64,000 bases of DNA from Amycolatopsis sacchari. Lineage in GTDB: Bacteria; Actinomycetota; Actinomycetes; Mycobacteriales; Pseudonocardiaceae. The stretch is from the NCBI RefSeq assembly GCF_900114035.1, contig NZ_FORP01000002.1, positions 248,001 to 312,000 on the forward strand, given 5' to 3'. Numbering within the stretch: position 1 is the first letter of the stretch; the number at the start of each line of letters is the position of its first letter. A program made the translations under genes and the position numbers. Below, piece after piece: positions 28,474-36,663 of this stretch. The notes under the pieces were generated by a model. That model saw only the letters and a list, made by a program, of their open reading frames with translations, was not told where the DNA came from and ran no database searches.

Positions 28474-28570
28474 GACGCCGAAGCTCTGGCTCCCGGCCTG
28501 GCCGGCCGGATCACAGTGGCGGGACCGCCCCGGATTCGCACCGGGTTCCACGACGGCCGTCCCCGGCATC
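28474..28570 (-). promoter_or_regulatory. cobalamin riboswitch controlling chelatase-cobO-cobB-cobC
   Basis: Read on the minus strand, the aptamer core is GGAACCCGGTGCGAATCCGG, then GCCACTGTGA, then GGGAGCCAGA. P1 is GATGCCG (28570-28564) with CGGCGTC (28480-28474). Downstream lie a CGTGCCG/CGGCACG hairpin and a GCGGG/CCCGC hairpin before the ribosome site at 28406-28411, which fit an off-switch expression platform. Confidence 0.9.
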
Positions 28571-28590
28571 ATCGCATACGGTTCTGCGAC

Positions 28591-29757
28591 GTGACGATTC
28601 TTGTGGTGGGCCTCGGCGCCGACGGCTGGGCCGGGCTGCCCGAGCCCGCGCGGGCGGAGCTGGCCGGGTGCGACGTGCTGTTCGGCTCGGCCCGCCAGCT
28701 TGAGCTCGTACCGCTCGACCTGCCCAAACACGCCTGGCCGAGCCCGCTGCTGCCCGCGCTGGACGACCTGCTGTCCGGCCACGCGGGCTGGCGGTTCGGG
28801 GTGCTCGCGAGCGGCGACCCGCTGCTGTCGGGCATCGGCACGACGCTCGTGAAGCGGTTCGAGGACGTGCGGATCGTGCCGGCGGTGTCTTCTGTCACGC
28901 TCGCGCGGGCGCGGCTGGGCTGGTCGGCGGAGGAGACCGAGGTCGTCAGCGTCGTGGGCCGCAGCGTGCACCGGATCAGCAGGGTGCTGACGTCCGGCGC
29001 GCGGGTGCTGGTCCTCAGCTCGGACGCGTCGACACCAGCGGAGATCGCGGAACTGCTGACCGCACAAGGCTTCGGCGAGAGCGGGATGACCGTGCTGTCG
29101 CGGCTGGGTTCGCCGCGGGAACACCGGGTCGACGGCGTCGCCCGCACGTGGTCGGCCGAAGTGGACCCGGTGAACATCGTGGCGATCGAGTGCGTGGGCA
29201 CCGGGTTGCCTCCCTTGCCGGGCCTGCCCGACGACGCCTTCGAGCACGACGGGCAACTGACCAAACGCGACCTGCGGGCGTCCGCGCTGGCGCGGCTCGC
29301 CCCGCTGCCGGGGCAGCTGCTGTGGGACGTCGGCGCCGGGGCGGGCAGCGTCGCGATCGAGTGGTCACGCGCCCATCCCCGCAACCGCGCGATCGCCGTC
29401 GAGCGGGATCCCGTGCGGGCAGAGCGGATCCGCCGCAACGCCGAGCGGCTGGGGGTGCCCGAACTGCGCGTGGTGACCGGCTCGGCGCCCGAGGTGCTGA
29501 CCGGGCTTCCCGCACCGGACGCCGTGTTCGCCGGTGGTGGGCTGGCCTCGCTGGACGTGTGCCGGGAGGCGCTGCGGGACGGCGGGAGGCTCGTCGCGCA
29601 CGCGGTCACGCTGGAGTCGGAGCAGGTCCTCGCGGCCGCCTACCGGGAGCACGGCGGTGAGCTGGTCCGGCTCGCCGTCGAGCACGCCGCGCCACTCGGC
29701 GGGTTCACCGGCTGGACGCCGGCCCGCACCGTCACGCAATGGAGCTACGCGAAATGA
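28591..29757 (+). CDS. cobL: precorrin-6Y C5,15-methyltransferase (decarboxylating)
   Basis: A 388-residue bifunctional CobL that methylates C5 and C15 and decarboxylates the C12 acetate. The N-terminal CbiE-like half starts VTILVVGLGADGW and has GVLASGDPLLSGIG near residue 73. The C-terminal CbiT-like half begins about residue 205, with the SAM-binding WDVGAGAGSVAIEW and IAVERDPVRAERI. The GTG at 28591 is only about 20 bases from the opposite-strand riboswitch aptamer, so the message is probably nearly leaderless. It overlaps cobM (ATGA). Confidence 0.94.
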   Translation: MTILVVGLGADGWAGLPEPARAELAGCDVLFGSARQLELVPLDLPKHAWPSPLLPALDDLLSGHAGWRFGVLASGDPLLSGIGTTLVKRFEDVRIVPAVSSVTLARARLGWSAEETEVVSVVGRSVHRISRVLTSGARVLVLSSDASTPAEIAELLTAQGFGESGMTVLSRLGSPREHRVDGVARTWSAEVDPVNIVAIECVGTGLPPLPGLPDDAFEHDGQLTKRDLRASALARLAPLPGQLLWDVGAGAGSVAIEWSRAHPRNRAIAVERDPVRAERIRRNAERLGVPELRVVTGSAPEVLTGLPAPDAVFAGGGLASLDVCREALRDGGRLVAHAVTLESEQVLAAAYREHGGELVRLAVEHAAPLGGFTGWTPARTVTQWSYAK

Positions 29758-30518
29758 CCGTCTACTTCATCGGTGCCGGACCCGGTGCCGCGGACCTCAT
29801 CACCGTGCGCGGGCGGGATCTCATCGCGCGCTGCGCGGTGTGCCTGTACCCCGGCAGCCTCACGCCGCCCGACCTGCTCGCGCATTGCCCGCCCGGCGCG
29901 AAGCGGATCGACACCGCGGACCTTTCGCTGGACCGGATCATCGGCGAGCTGGTGGCGGCCGATCGCGCCGGGCACGACGTCGCGCGCCTGTGCTCGGGCG
30001 ACCCGTCGATCTACAGCGCGGTGGCGGAGCAGATGCGGCGGCTCGACGCGGCCGAAGTGTCGTACGAAGTGGTGCCCGGCGTCCCGGCGTTCGCCGCGGC
30101 GGCCGCGGTGCTGGGCCGGGAACTGACGGTGCCGACGATCGGGCAGAGCCTCGTGATCACCCGCGTCCAGGCGCGTTCGACGGCCATGCCGCCGGGCGAG
30201 ACGCTGGCCGCGTTCGCCGCCACCGGCACGACGCTCGCGGTGCACCTCGCGATCAACCGCATCGAGCAGGTCGCGGCGGAACTGCTGCCGCACTACGGCG
30301 CCGACTGCCCCGTCGCCGTGGTGCACCTGGCGACCCAGCCGGGACAACGGATCGTGCGCGGCACGCTGGGCGGAATAGCACCGCAAATCCGGGCGGAAGG
30401 GATAACCCGGGCGGCAGTCATCTTCGTCGGCCGTGTGCTGGCCGCCGAGAATTTTCCGGACAGCTACCTGTATTCGATGGCACGGGACCGTTCGGAGAAA
30501 TTCCGCGATATCGATTGA
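29754..30518 (+). CDS. cobM: precorrin-4 C11-methyltransferase
   Basis: A 254-residue SAM-dependent tetrapyrrole methylase of the CobM/CbiF group. It starts MTVYFIGAGPGAADLITVRG, the family's SAM/substrate motif; further conserved parts are LYPGSLTPPDLL, RLCSGDPSIYSA near residue 80 and VVPGVPAFAAAAA near residue 105. ATG at 29754 overlaps the cobL stop. The end of the frame at 30518 is followed by decayed sequence. Confidence 0.95.
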   Translation: MTVYFIGAGPGAADLITVRGRDLIARCAVCLYPGSLTPPDLLAHCPPGAKRIDTADLSLDRIIGELVAADRAGHDVARLCSGDPSIYSAVAEQMRRLDAAEVSYEVVPGVPAFAAAAAVLGRELTVPTIGQSLVITRVQARSTAMPPGETLAAFAATGTTLAVHLAINRIEQVAAELLPHYGADCPVAVVHLATQPGQRIVRGTLGGIAPQIRAEGITRAAVIFVGRVLAAENFPDSYLYSMARDRSEKFRDID

Positions 30519-30539
30519 GCCCCTGCCCGGCGCGCGGTC

Positions 30540-30823
30540 GTGGGCGCTCGGCTCGCCGGACTCCCGCACGAGCTGGCCCACTACAGCAACCGCGCCGCCG
30601 CGACCTACCGCGGTTTCGTCCGGATGACCCGGACCTTGGGACAGCTGTCCCGACCGGGCTGGTTCGCGCAGGCGGCGAACATCGCGGACCCGCGCCGGGG
30701 CGCGCCCTGCGGGAGGTCGAGGCGCTCGCGCTGGCCGACGCCGGGGACGCGGCAGGCCTGCGCAAGCTGGTTGCCGATGCGAGCCTGCCGCTGGGCTGGC
30801 GTCCCTCGGCGAGCGTCACCTGA
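30540..30823 (+). pseudogene. frameshifted remnant of an unrecognised gene
   Basis: A GTG at 30540 opens a coding-like frame (starts VGARLAGLPHELAHYSN) that loses its pattern near 30690-30710. The continuation is found in another frame, ALREVEALALADAG, through KLVADASLPLGW to a TGA at 30823. Both pieces have high-GC third positions and few rare codons, as in real genes here. Joined, they would give about 94 residues. I do not recognise the family. It could also be an intact gene with a sequencing error. Confidence 0.4.
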
Positions 30824-30937
30824 TTTCCGCGTGGGCGAGCCCCAACCGGTCGTGGTGTTGTAGCCAGGCCCGAATTCCAGAGCGTGCCCCTCGAACTGCC
30901 CGAGGGGTGACGAGGTCGACCTCCCCGTGGTCGAGGT
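30824..30937. terminator. spacer with perfect hairpin between convergent cobM and cbiD
   Basis: CCCCTCG (30887-30893) and CGAGGGG (30901-30907) form a perfect 7-bp stem with a 7-base loop and no T tract. It is a possible two-way stop between the convergent genes. The minus strand here also spells a short EVDLVTPRA-like segment that could be a decayed coding end. Confidence 0.4.
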
Positions 30938-31978
30938 CTAAGCCCGCCCCACGATGGTCCCCGCGCGGTCGATGACCACGACGTCCACCGCGACCGGCGC
31001 CGGGCCCAGCACCTCGACCGCCACCTCCCGCGCCCGCGCCGCCACCAGGTCGCCCAGCGGCAAACCCGCCGCCCGCGCCAGCTCCAGCGCGTGCAACGCG
31101 GTGTTCGCCGCCAGGATCTCCTCCCCCACCTCCGGTGCCAGTGACGCCAGCAGCCGCAGGTCCACCTGCGAGCGCTTCGAGTGCAGGTCCAGGTGCCCGG
31201 CCGCGAGCTTCGAGAACTTCGCGAACCCGCCGCCCAGCGTCAACCGCGGCACGGGGTGCCGCCGCAGGTACTTGAGCACCGCGCCCGCGAAATCCCCCAT
31301 GTCCAGCAGTGCGCTCTCCGGCAGCCCGTACAGCTCCGCGACCACCCGCTCCGACGTGCTGCCCGTCGCGCCCGCCACGTGCTCGTGCCCGATCGCCCGC
31401 GCCACGTCCACCCCGCGCCGGATGCTGTCGATCCACGCCGAGCACGAGTACGGCACCACCACCCCCGTCGTGCCCAGCACGGACAGCCCGCCGACGATGC
31501 CGAGCCTCGGGTTCCACGTCTGCCGCGCGATCTCCTCACCGTCGGGGATCGAGATCTCGACGACCACGTCCCCGCTGCCGTCGTGCTCGGCCGCGACCCG
31601 CTGGACGGCCTCCGTCATCAGCCGCCGCGGCACCGGGTTGATCGCCGGTTCGCCCACCGCCAGCGGCAATCCCGGTCGCGTCACCGTGCCGACGCCTTCG
31701 CCCGCGCGGAACGTGACCCCGCTGCCCGGTTCGCCCGGCGACACCGTGGACAGGATGAGCGCGCCGTGCGTGACATCGGGATCGTCGCCCGCGTCCTTGA
31801 TCACGCCCGCGGTCGCGAAGCCGTCGCCGAGGCGTTCGGTCGCCAGCGCGAACGTCGGCCGCTTGTCCTTCGGCAGCCGCACCTCGACGGGATCGGGGAA
31901 CTCACCGGTGAGCAGCGCGGTGTAGGCGGCGGTCGTCGCCGCCGTCGCACACGCCCCCGTGGTCCACCCGTACCGCAT
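30938..31978 (-). CDS. cbiD: cobalt-precorrin-5B C1-methyltransferase (CbiD type)
   Basis: A 346-residue CbiD. It begins MRYGWTTGACATAATTAAY, the family's opening motif. Other conserved parts are VIKDAGDDPDVTHGA near residue 60, GEPAINPVPRRLM, LSVLGTTGVVVPYS and GGGFAKFSKLAAGHLDLH near residue 245. It carries out the C1 methylation that CobF performs in the textbook aerobic pathway; no cobF is seen in this window. Its ATG at 31978 is just 11 bases from the divergent cobK ATG. Confidence 0.95.
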   Translation of the reverse strand: MRYGWTTGACATAATTAAYTALLTGEFPDPVEVRLPKDKRPTFALATERLGDGFATAGVIKDAGDDPDVTHGALILSTVSPGEPGSGVTFRAGEGVGTVTRPGLPLAVGEPAINPVPRRLMTEAVQRVAAEHDGSGDVVVEISIPDGEEIARQTWNPRLGIVGGLSVLGTTGVVVPYSCSAWIDSIRRGVDVARAIGHEHVAGATGSTSERVVAELYGLPESALLDMGDFAGAVLKYLRRHPVPRLTLGGGFAKFSKLAAGHLDLHSKRSQVDLRLLASLAPEVGEEILAANTALHALELARAAGLPLGDLVAARAREVAVEVLGPAPVAVDVVVIDRAGTIVGRA

Positions 31979-31989
31979 GAACAGGGAGT

Positions 31990-32739
31990 ATGGCTGGCGT
32001 GCAGACCGTTCTCGTCCTCGGAGGCACCGGCGAGGCCCGCGCGCTGGCCGCCGGGCTCGTCGAACGTGGCGTACGCGTCGTCTCGTCGCTCGCCGGCCGC
32101 GTCGCGAACCCTCGCCTTCCGGTCGGCGAAGTGCGCGTCGGTGGCTTCGGCGGTCCGGACGGTCTCGTGCGCTGGCTGACCGAGAACGGCGTCGTGGCCG
32201 TCGTGGACGCCACGCACCCCTTCGCCGAACGCATCGGCGCCTCGGCCGTCGCCGGCACGGCCAAGGCCGGAATTCCGTTGCTGCGCCTGCAACGTCCCGG
32301 CTGGCAGGCCGGTCCCGGCGACGACTGGCACTGGGTGGACTCGCTCGACGAGGCCGCGAGGAAGATCACATCCTTCGGCGAGCGCGTCTTTCTGACCAGC
32401 GGGCGGCAGGGCCTCGCCGCGTTCGCGGGCTGCACCCGGCAGTGGTTCCTCGCGCGCTGCGTCGACCCGCCGGAGCCGCCACTGCCGCCGAAGATCGAAA
32501 TCATCCTCGACCGGGGCCCCTACGACGTGCCCGGCGAGACGGCGCTGATGCGCGAGCACCGCATCGACGTGCTCGTCACCAAGGACAGCGGCGGCACCAT
32601 GACCACCGCGAAACTCCTCGCCGCTCGCGAACGCGGCATCCCGGTCGTCGTCGTGCGCAGGCCCGCGCGTGCGGGCGTCCGCACGGTCGAGGACGTGCCC
32701 GCGGCGCTCGCGTGGGTGTCGGCGATGCTGGGGGCATGA
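31990..32739 (+). CDS. cobK: precorrin-6A reductase
   Basis: A 249-residue CobK/CbiJ, the NADPH-dependent reductase that makes precorrin-6B. VLVLGGTGEARALAAGL forms the nucleotide-binding start; VVDATHPFAERI, RVFLTSGRQGL and LVTKDSGGTMTTAKL are family signatures. An in-frame GTG at 31999 is an alternative start. The stop overlaps the bluB ATG (ATGA). Confidence 0.94.
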   Translation: MAGVQTVLVLGGTGEARALAAGLVERGVRVVSSLAGRVANPRLPVGEVRVGGFGGPDGLVRWLTENGVVAVVDATHPFAERIGASAVAGTAKAGIPLLRLQRPGWQAGPGDDWHWVDSLDEAARKITSFGERVFLTSGRQGLAAFAGCTRQWFLARCVDPPEPPLPPKIEIILDRGPYDVPGETALMREHRIDVLVTKDSGGTMTTAKLLAARERGIPVVVVRRPARAGVRTVEDVPAALAWVSAMLGA

Positions 32740-33416
32740 CCGAAGCCTTCTACGACGTCCTCCGGCGGCGCCGGGACGTGCGCGCCGAGTTCACCGGCGA
32801 GCCGATCCCCGGCGACGTGCTCACCCGCGTGCTCGAAGCCGCGCACAGCGCGCCGAGCGTCGGGCTGACCCAGCCGTGGGACTTCGTGCTGGTGCCCGAC
32901 CGCGGCACCCGCGAGGCCTTCCGCGAGCACGTGCTCGCGGAACGCGAGGTCTTCGCGGATTCGCTCGACGAGGACCGCGCCGCCGTGTTCGACCGGATCA
33001 AGATCGAAGGCATCCTCGAATCGAGCCTCGGCGTCGTCGTCACGTACGACCCCGCCCGCGGCGCACCCGACGTCCTCGGCCGCCACGCGATCGCCGACGC
33101 GGGGCTGTACTCGGTGTGCCTGGCCATCCAGAACCTGTGGCTCGCCGCGACCGCGGAGGGGCTCGGCGTGGGCTGGGTGAGCTTCTACCGCGAGGATTTC
33201 CTGCGCGGACTGCTGGGTATCCCCGACGCGGTCCGGCCCGTGGCCTGGCTGTGTGTGGGCCCGGTGAGCCGGTTGCACGAAACGCCCGATCTGGAGCGGC
33301 ACGGGTGGCGCTTCCGCCGCCCGCTCGCCGCCGCAACGCATCTCGGCCGCTTCGGCGAACACGCGGGCGTGCATAATCTCTGCCCGACAGAACCCGAAGG
33401 AACCTCGACACACTAG
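32736..33416 (+). CDS. bluB: 5,6-dimethylbenzimidazole synthase
   Basis: A 226-residue flavin-destructase of the nitroreductase fold that fragments reduced FMN with oxygen to make DMB, the lower ligand of B12. The start FYDVLRRRRDVRAEF and AAHSAPSVGLTQPWDFVLV are characteristic of BluB. LGRHAIADAGLYSVCLAIQN and GLGVGWVSFYRE follow. Oxygen dependence agrees with the aerobic character of the cluster. It is coupled to cobK and ends 18 bases before emb. Confidence 0.93.
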   Translation: MTEAFYDVLRRRRDVRAEFTGEPIPGDVLTRVLEAAHSAPSVGLTQPWDFVLVPDRGTREAFREHVLAEREVFADSLDEDRAAVFDRIKIEGILESSLGVVVTYDPARGAPDVLGRHAIADAGLYSVCLAIQNLWLAATAEGLGVGWVSFYREDFLRGLLGIPDAVRPVAWLCVGPVSRLHETPDLERHGWRFRRPLAAATHLGRFGEHAGVHNLCPTEPEGTSTH

Positions 33417-33434
33417 GGCGATAGCGTTCGTGCA

Positions 33435-36400
33435 ATGTGGATGGCCAGCAGGACGCCGACAGTCTCCTCTTCCGAGGTGACCGATCCGGAGCAGCCGCGC
33501 CCGGAGCAGGCACCGCAGACCAGGCCCGGTACCAGACTGTGGCACTGGTTGTCCGTCGTGCTCGGCCTCTTCGCGGCCGCGTGCGCGATCGCGTACCCGT
33601 TCCTGCCGGTCGTGCAGGACACGGCGCGCATCACGTGGCCGGTCGGCAGCGACACGCGTCCGGTGAACGCGCCGCTGACCGGGTACTGGGCGCAGGACAT
33701 GCGCGTCGACCTGCCGTGCCCCACGATCCAGTCGCTCAACTCGCGCCTGCCGGGCGGCGGGCTGCTGTTCTCCACCGTGCCCAGCGCGCGCACGGGCAAC
33801 GGCGCGGGTGTGTTCCTGCGCGTGCAGGACGGGGTGCTCACGGCGTTCAGCCGGGGGCAGCAGGTGGCCCGCCAGCCGCTGCCCGCGTCGGGCTGCGACG
33901 TCACGTTCACCTCCAGCGCCACCCACACGACGCTGACGGTCGCCGGTTCCCCGGTCTACGACTCGGGCGGTGACGTCCGGCCGCGCGTCATCGGCATCTA
34001 CACGGATCTCACGTCCGACCGCGACCCGATCGCCGGGCTGAACGTGTCGATCACGCCGGACACGCGGTACCAGTCCTCGCCGACGGGGCTCAAGGTCGGC
34101 ATCGGCGTGTTCGGGATCCTGTCGCTGCTCGGCTGCCTGATCGCGGTGAACCGGCTCGACCGCGGGCGCGCCCGGCGCGCGCCACGCTGGGCGCCGGTCG
34201 GCTGGTGGAAGCTCACGCCGCGCGACTTCACGGTCTTCGGCGTGCTGGGCGCGTGGGTGTTCATCGGTCCGGTGACCTCCGACGACGGCTACATCCTGAC
34301 CATGGCGAGGGTCGCCGACCAGTTCGGCTACCTGACCAACTACCACCGCTGGTTCGGCGTCGCCGAGGCCCCGTTCGGCTGGAACGACCACATCTACGAG
34401 GCGATGGCGGCGGTGTCCACGGTGCCGCCGTGGATCCGGCTGCCGTCGTTCCTCATCGGCCTCATCTGCTGGCTGCTGATCAGCCGCGAGGTCATGCCGC
34501 GGCTGGGCAACCAGGTCCGGCAGAGCCCGGCGGCGAGCTGGGCCGCCGCGATGGTGTTCCTGGTGTGGTGGCTGCCGTTCAACAACGGCGTGCGCCCGGA
34601 GCCGTGGGCGGCGCTCGGCTCGCTGCTCGCGCTGTGCGCGGTCGAGCGGACGCTGGTCACCCGGCGCCTGCTCCCGCTGTGCCTCGGGTTGCTGGCGGCC
34701 GCGTTCGCGCTGGCCGCGACGCCCACCGCGCTCATCGCCGTGGCGCCGTTCCTGGTCGCCGCGAAGCCGCTGTTCCACATGCTGCGCACGCAGGCCCGCG
34801 ACTCGGGCTGGCTGTCGGTGCTCGCGCCGATCGCGGCCGCCGGGTTCACCGTGCTCATCGTGGTGTTCGCCGACCAGACGTTCGCGACGGTGGCGGAGGC
34901 GACCAGACTGCGGGGCAACGTCGGCCCCAACCTGCCCTGGTACAACGAACTTTCCCGGTACGAGCTGCTGTTCGCCGACAGCGCCGACGGGTCCATGACG
35001 CGCCGGTTCCCGGTGCTGCTGCTGATCTTGTGCACGGGCGCGTGCCTCGTGGTGCTGCTGCGCCGCGGGCGCATCCAGGGCGCCGCGCTGGGCCCGGCCC
35101 GCCGCCTCATCGGCACCACCGCGTTGTTCTTCCTGCTGCTGGCGCTGACGCCGACGAAGTGGACCCACCACTTCGGCGCGTTCGCCGCGGTGGGTTCGGC
35201 GATGGCGGCGCTCACGGCGCTGGCGACCAGCTCGACGGTGCTGCGGTCCAAGCGCAACCGGGCGGCGTTCACCGCGGGGCTGCTCGCGGTCGCCGCACTG
35301 GCCGCGACGGGGCCGAACGCGTACTGGTTCGTGTCGAGCCTCGGGGTGCCGTGGTTCGACAAGGCGCCGTCGATCAAGGGCTTCCACCTGTCCACGGTGC
35401 TGCTGTTCGCGGCGGCCGTGGCGGCGGTGATCGCGTTCGTGGAGAACGTGCGGGCGCAACGGCCCGGCCTGCTGCCGCCCCCCACCCAGGAACGGCGGCT
35501 GCGCGCGCTGCGGCTCGGCTCGCTGTCGCTCGTCGTGGTCTGCGGGCTCGTCGTCGCGTTCGAGTTCGCGAGCATGGGCAAGGCGATCCAGAAGCAGTGG
35601 GGCAGCTACAGCCTCGGCGCGGCGAACGTGGCGCACCTGGTGTCGACCAGCTGCAACCTGTCCGACCACGTGATGGTGGAGCAGGACCCGGTGTCGAGCG
35701 TGCTCAAGCCGGTCGCCGCGCAGACCGTGCCGGTGGAGCAGCAGCAGTCCAACTCGGGGCTGCCGCCCGCGCAGGAGGACAACGGCAAGACGCAGACCGG
35801 GTTCCACTCGAGCGCGCAGGACAGCGACGACCCGTTGAGCGGGCCGCCGCACGGGTTCACCACGAGCACCGTGCCGATGTGGAGCAGCTACCACGAGAGC
35901 GGGACGACGCCGACGGGCAGGCTGCGCACGGACTGGTACCAGCTGCCCGAGAACCGCGCGGGCGCGCAGGTCGTCGTCGCCGTCGCGGCGAAGTCGGGCA
36001 AGGCGACGAGCGTCGCGCTGGAGTTCGGCACCCAGACGCCGGAGGGCGTGAAGGTCGCCCGGACGGACACGGTGCTGCCGCAGGGCGTGGGCACGACGTC
36101 GGGCAGCAGCACGGACACCGGCAAGTGGGCCGACGAACGCGTCCAGCTCGACAACGTCCCGGCGGACCAGACGCTGGTGCGCGTGGTCGCGAAGGACGAC
36201 GACGTGACCGACGACGGCTGGGTGGCGGTGACCGCGCCGCGCGTGCCGACGTTCACGACGCTGACGCAGCGCGTCGGCAACGCCCCGGTGTACATGGACT
36301 GGCCCGCGGCGTTCGTGTACCCGTGCATGAACCCGGTGACCTCGCACGACGGCATCTCGCAGGTGCCCGCGTACCGGATCACGGCGGGCACGCTCGCCCC

Positions 36401-36647
36401 GGAGGCCGGCATCGCGGACAACATCGGCGGTGGCCCGAACGGGTGGCTGGAAGAGGTCGCGAGCGAACCCGAGGTGCCGAGCTACCTGGAGGGCGACCCG
36501 GGCCAGTCGTGGGGCCAGCTGATCCAGATCGAGCCGTACACGGAGGGCACGACGCCGCACGTCGAGCACGGTGAGAAGACCGTGTGGGGCTGGTGGTCGC
36601 CGGGCCCGGGCCCGCAGCAGCCGAACGGCTCCACGCCGACGCGCTGA
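33435..36647 (+). CDS. Emb-family arabinosyltransferase (EmbA/B/C type)
   Basis: A 1070-residue membrane GT-C glycosyltransferase that adds arabinofuranose from decaprenyl-phosphoarabinose to arabinogalactan or lipoarabinomannan. A first helix lies near residues 36-56, followed by an extracytoplasmic segment, then many helices to about residue 710 and a large C-terminal carbohydrate-binding region. The catalytic acidic pair is Asp283-Asp284 in GPVTSDDGYI, followed by LTMARVADQFGY and NYHRWFGVAEAPFGW, the region corresponding to the ethambutol-resistance segment of mycobacterial EmbB. Which of EmbA/B/C it equals cannot be told from one copy. It may be read through from bluB, 18 bases upstream. 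Confidence 0.95.
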   Translation: MWMASRTPTVSSSEVTDPEQPRPEQAPQTRPGTRLWHWLSVVLGLFAAACAIAYPFLPVVQDTARITWPVGSDTRPVNAPLTGYWAQDMRVDLPCPTIQSLNSRLPGGGLLFSTVPSARTGNGAGVFLRVQDGVLTAFSRGQQVARQPLPASGCDVTFTSSATHTTLTVAGSPVYDSGGDVRPRVIGIYTDLTSDRDPIAGLNVSITPDTRYQSSPTGLKVGIGVFGILSLLGCLIAVNRLDRGRARRAPRWAPVGWWKLTPRDFTVFGVLGAWVFIGPVTSDDGYILTMARVADQFGYLTNYHRWFGVAEAPFGWNDHIYEAMAAVSTVPPWIRLPSFLIGLICWLLISREVMPRLGNQVRQSPAASWAAAMVFLVWWLPFNNGVRPEPWAALGSLLALCAVERTLVTRRLLPLCLGLLAAAFALAATPTALIAVAPFLVAAKPLFHMLRTQARDSGWLSVLAPIAAAGFTVLIVVFADQTFATVAEATRLRGNVGPNLPWYNELSRYELLFADSADGSMTRRFPVLLLILCTGACLVVLLRRGRIQGAALGPARRLIGTTALFFLLLALTPTKWTHHFGAFAAVGSAMAALTALATSSTVLRSKRNRAAFTAGLLAVAALAATGPNAYWFVSSLGVPWFDKAPSIKGFHLSTVLLFAAAVAAVIAFVENVRAQRPGLLPPPTQERRLRALRLGSLSLVVVCGLVVAFEFASMGKAIQKQWGSYSLGAANVAHLVSTSCNLSDHVMVEQDPVSSVLKPVAAQTVPVEQQQSNSGLPPAQEDNGKTQTGFHSSAQDSDDPLSGPPHGFTTSTVPMWSSYHESGTTPTGRLRTDWYQLPENRAGAQVVVAVAAKSGKATSVALEFGTQTPEGVKVARTDTVLPQGVGTTSGSSTDTGKWADERVQLDNVPADQTLVRVVAKDDDVTDDGWVAVTAPRVPTFTTLTQRVGNAPVYMDWPAAFVYPCMNPVTSHDGISQVPAYRITAGTLAPEAGIADNIGGGPNGWLEEVASEPEVPSYLEGDPGQSWGQLIQIEPYTEGTTPHVEHGEKTVWGWWSPGPGPQQPNGSTPTR

Positions 36648-36663
36648 CGGTCGTCACTGATCC

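Noticed and set aside
28401..28541. Longer start for the chelatase subunit
   Set aside because: The extension would translate the riboswitch aptamer; the TTG at 28400 has a good ribosome site.
32520..36569. 1349-codon open frame antisense to emb and bluB
   Set aside because: Same cause; the emb frame has the DD catalytic motif and membrane helices, the antisense frame has none.
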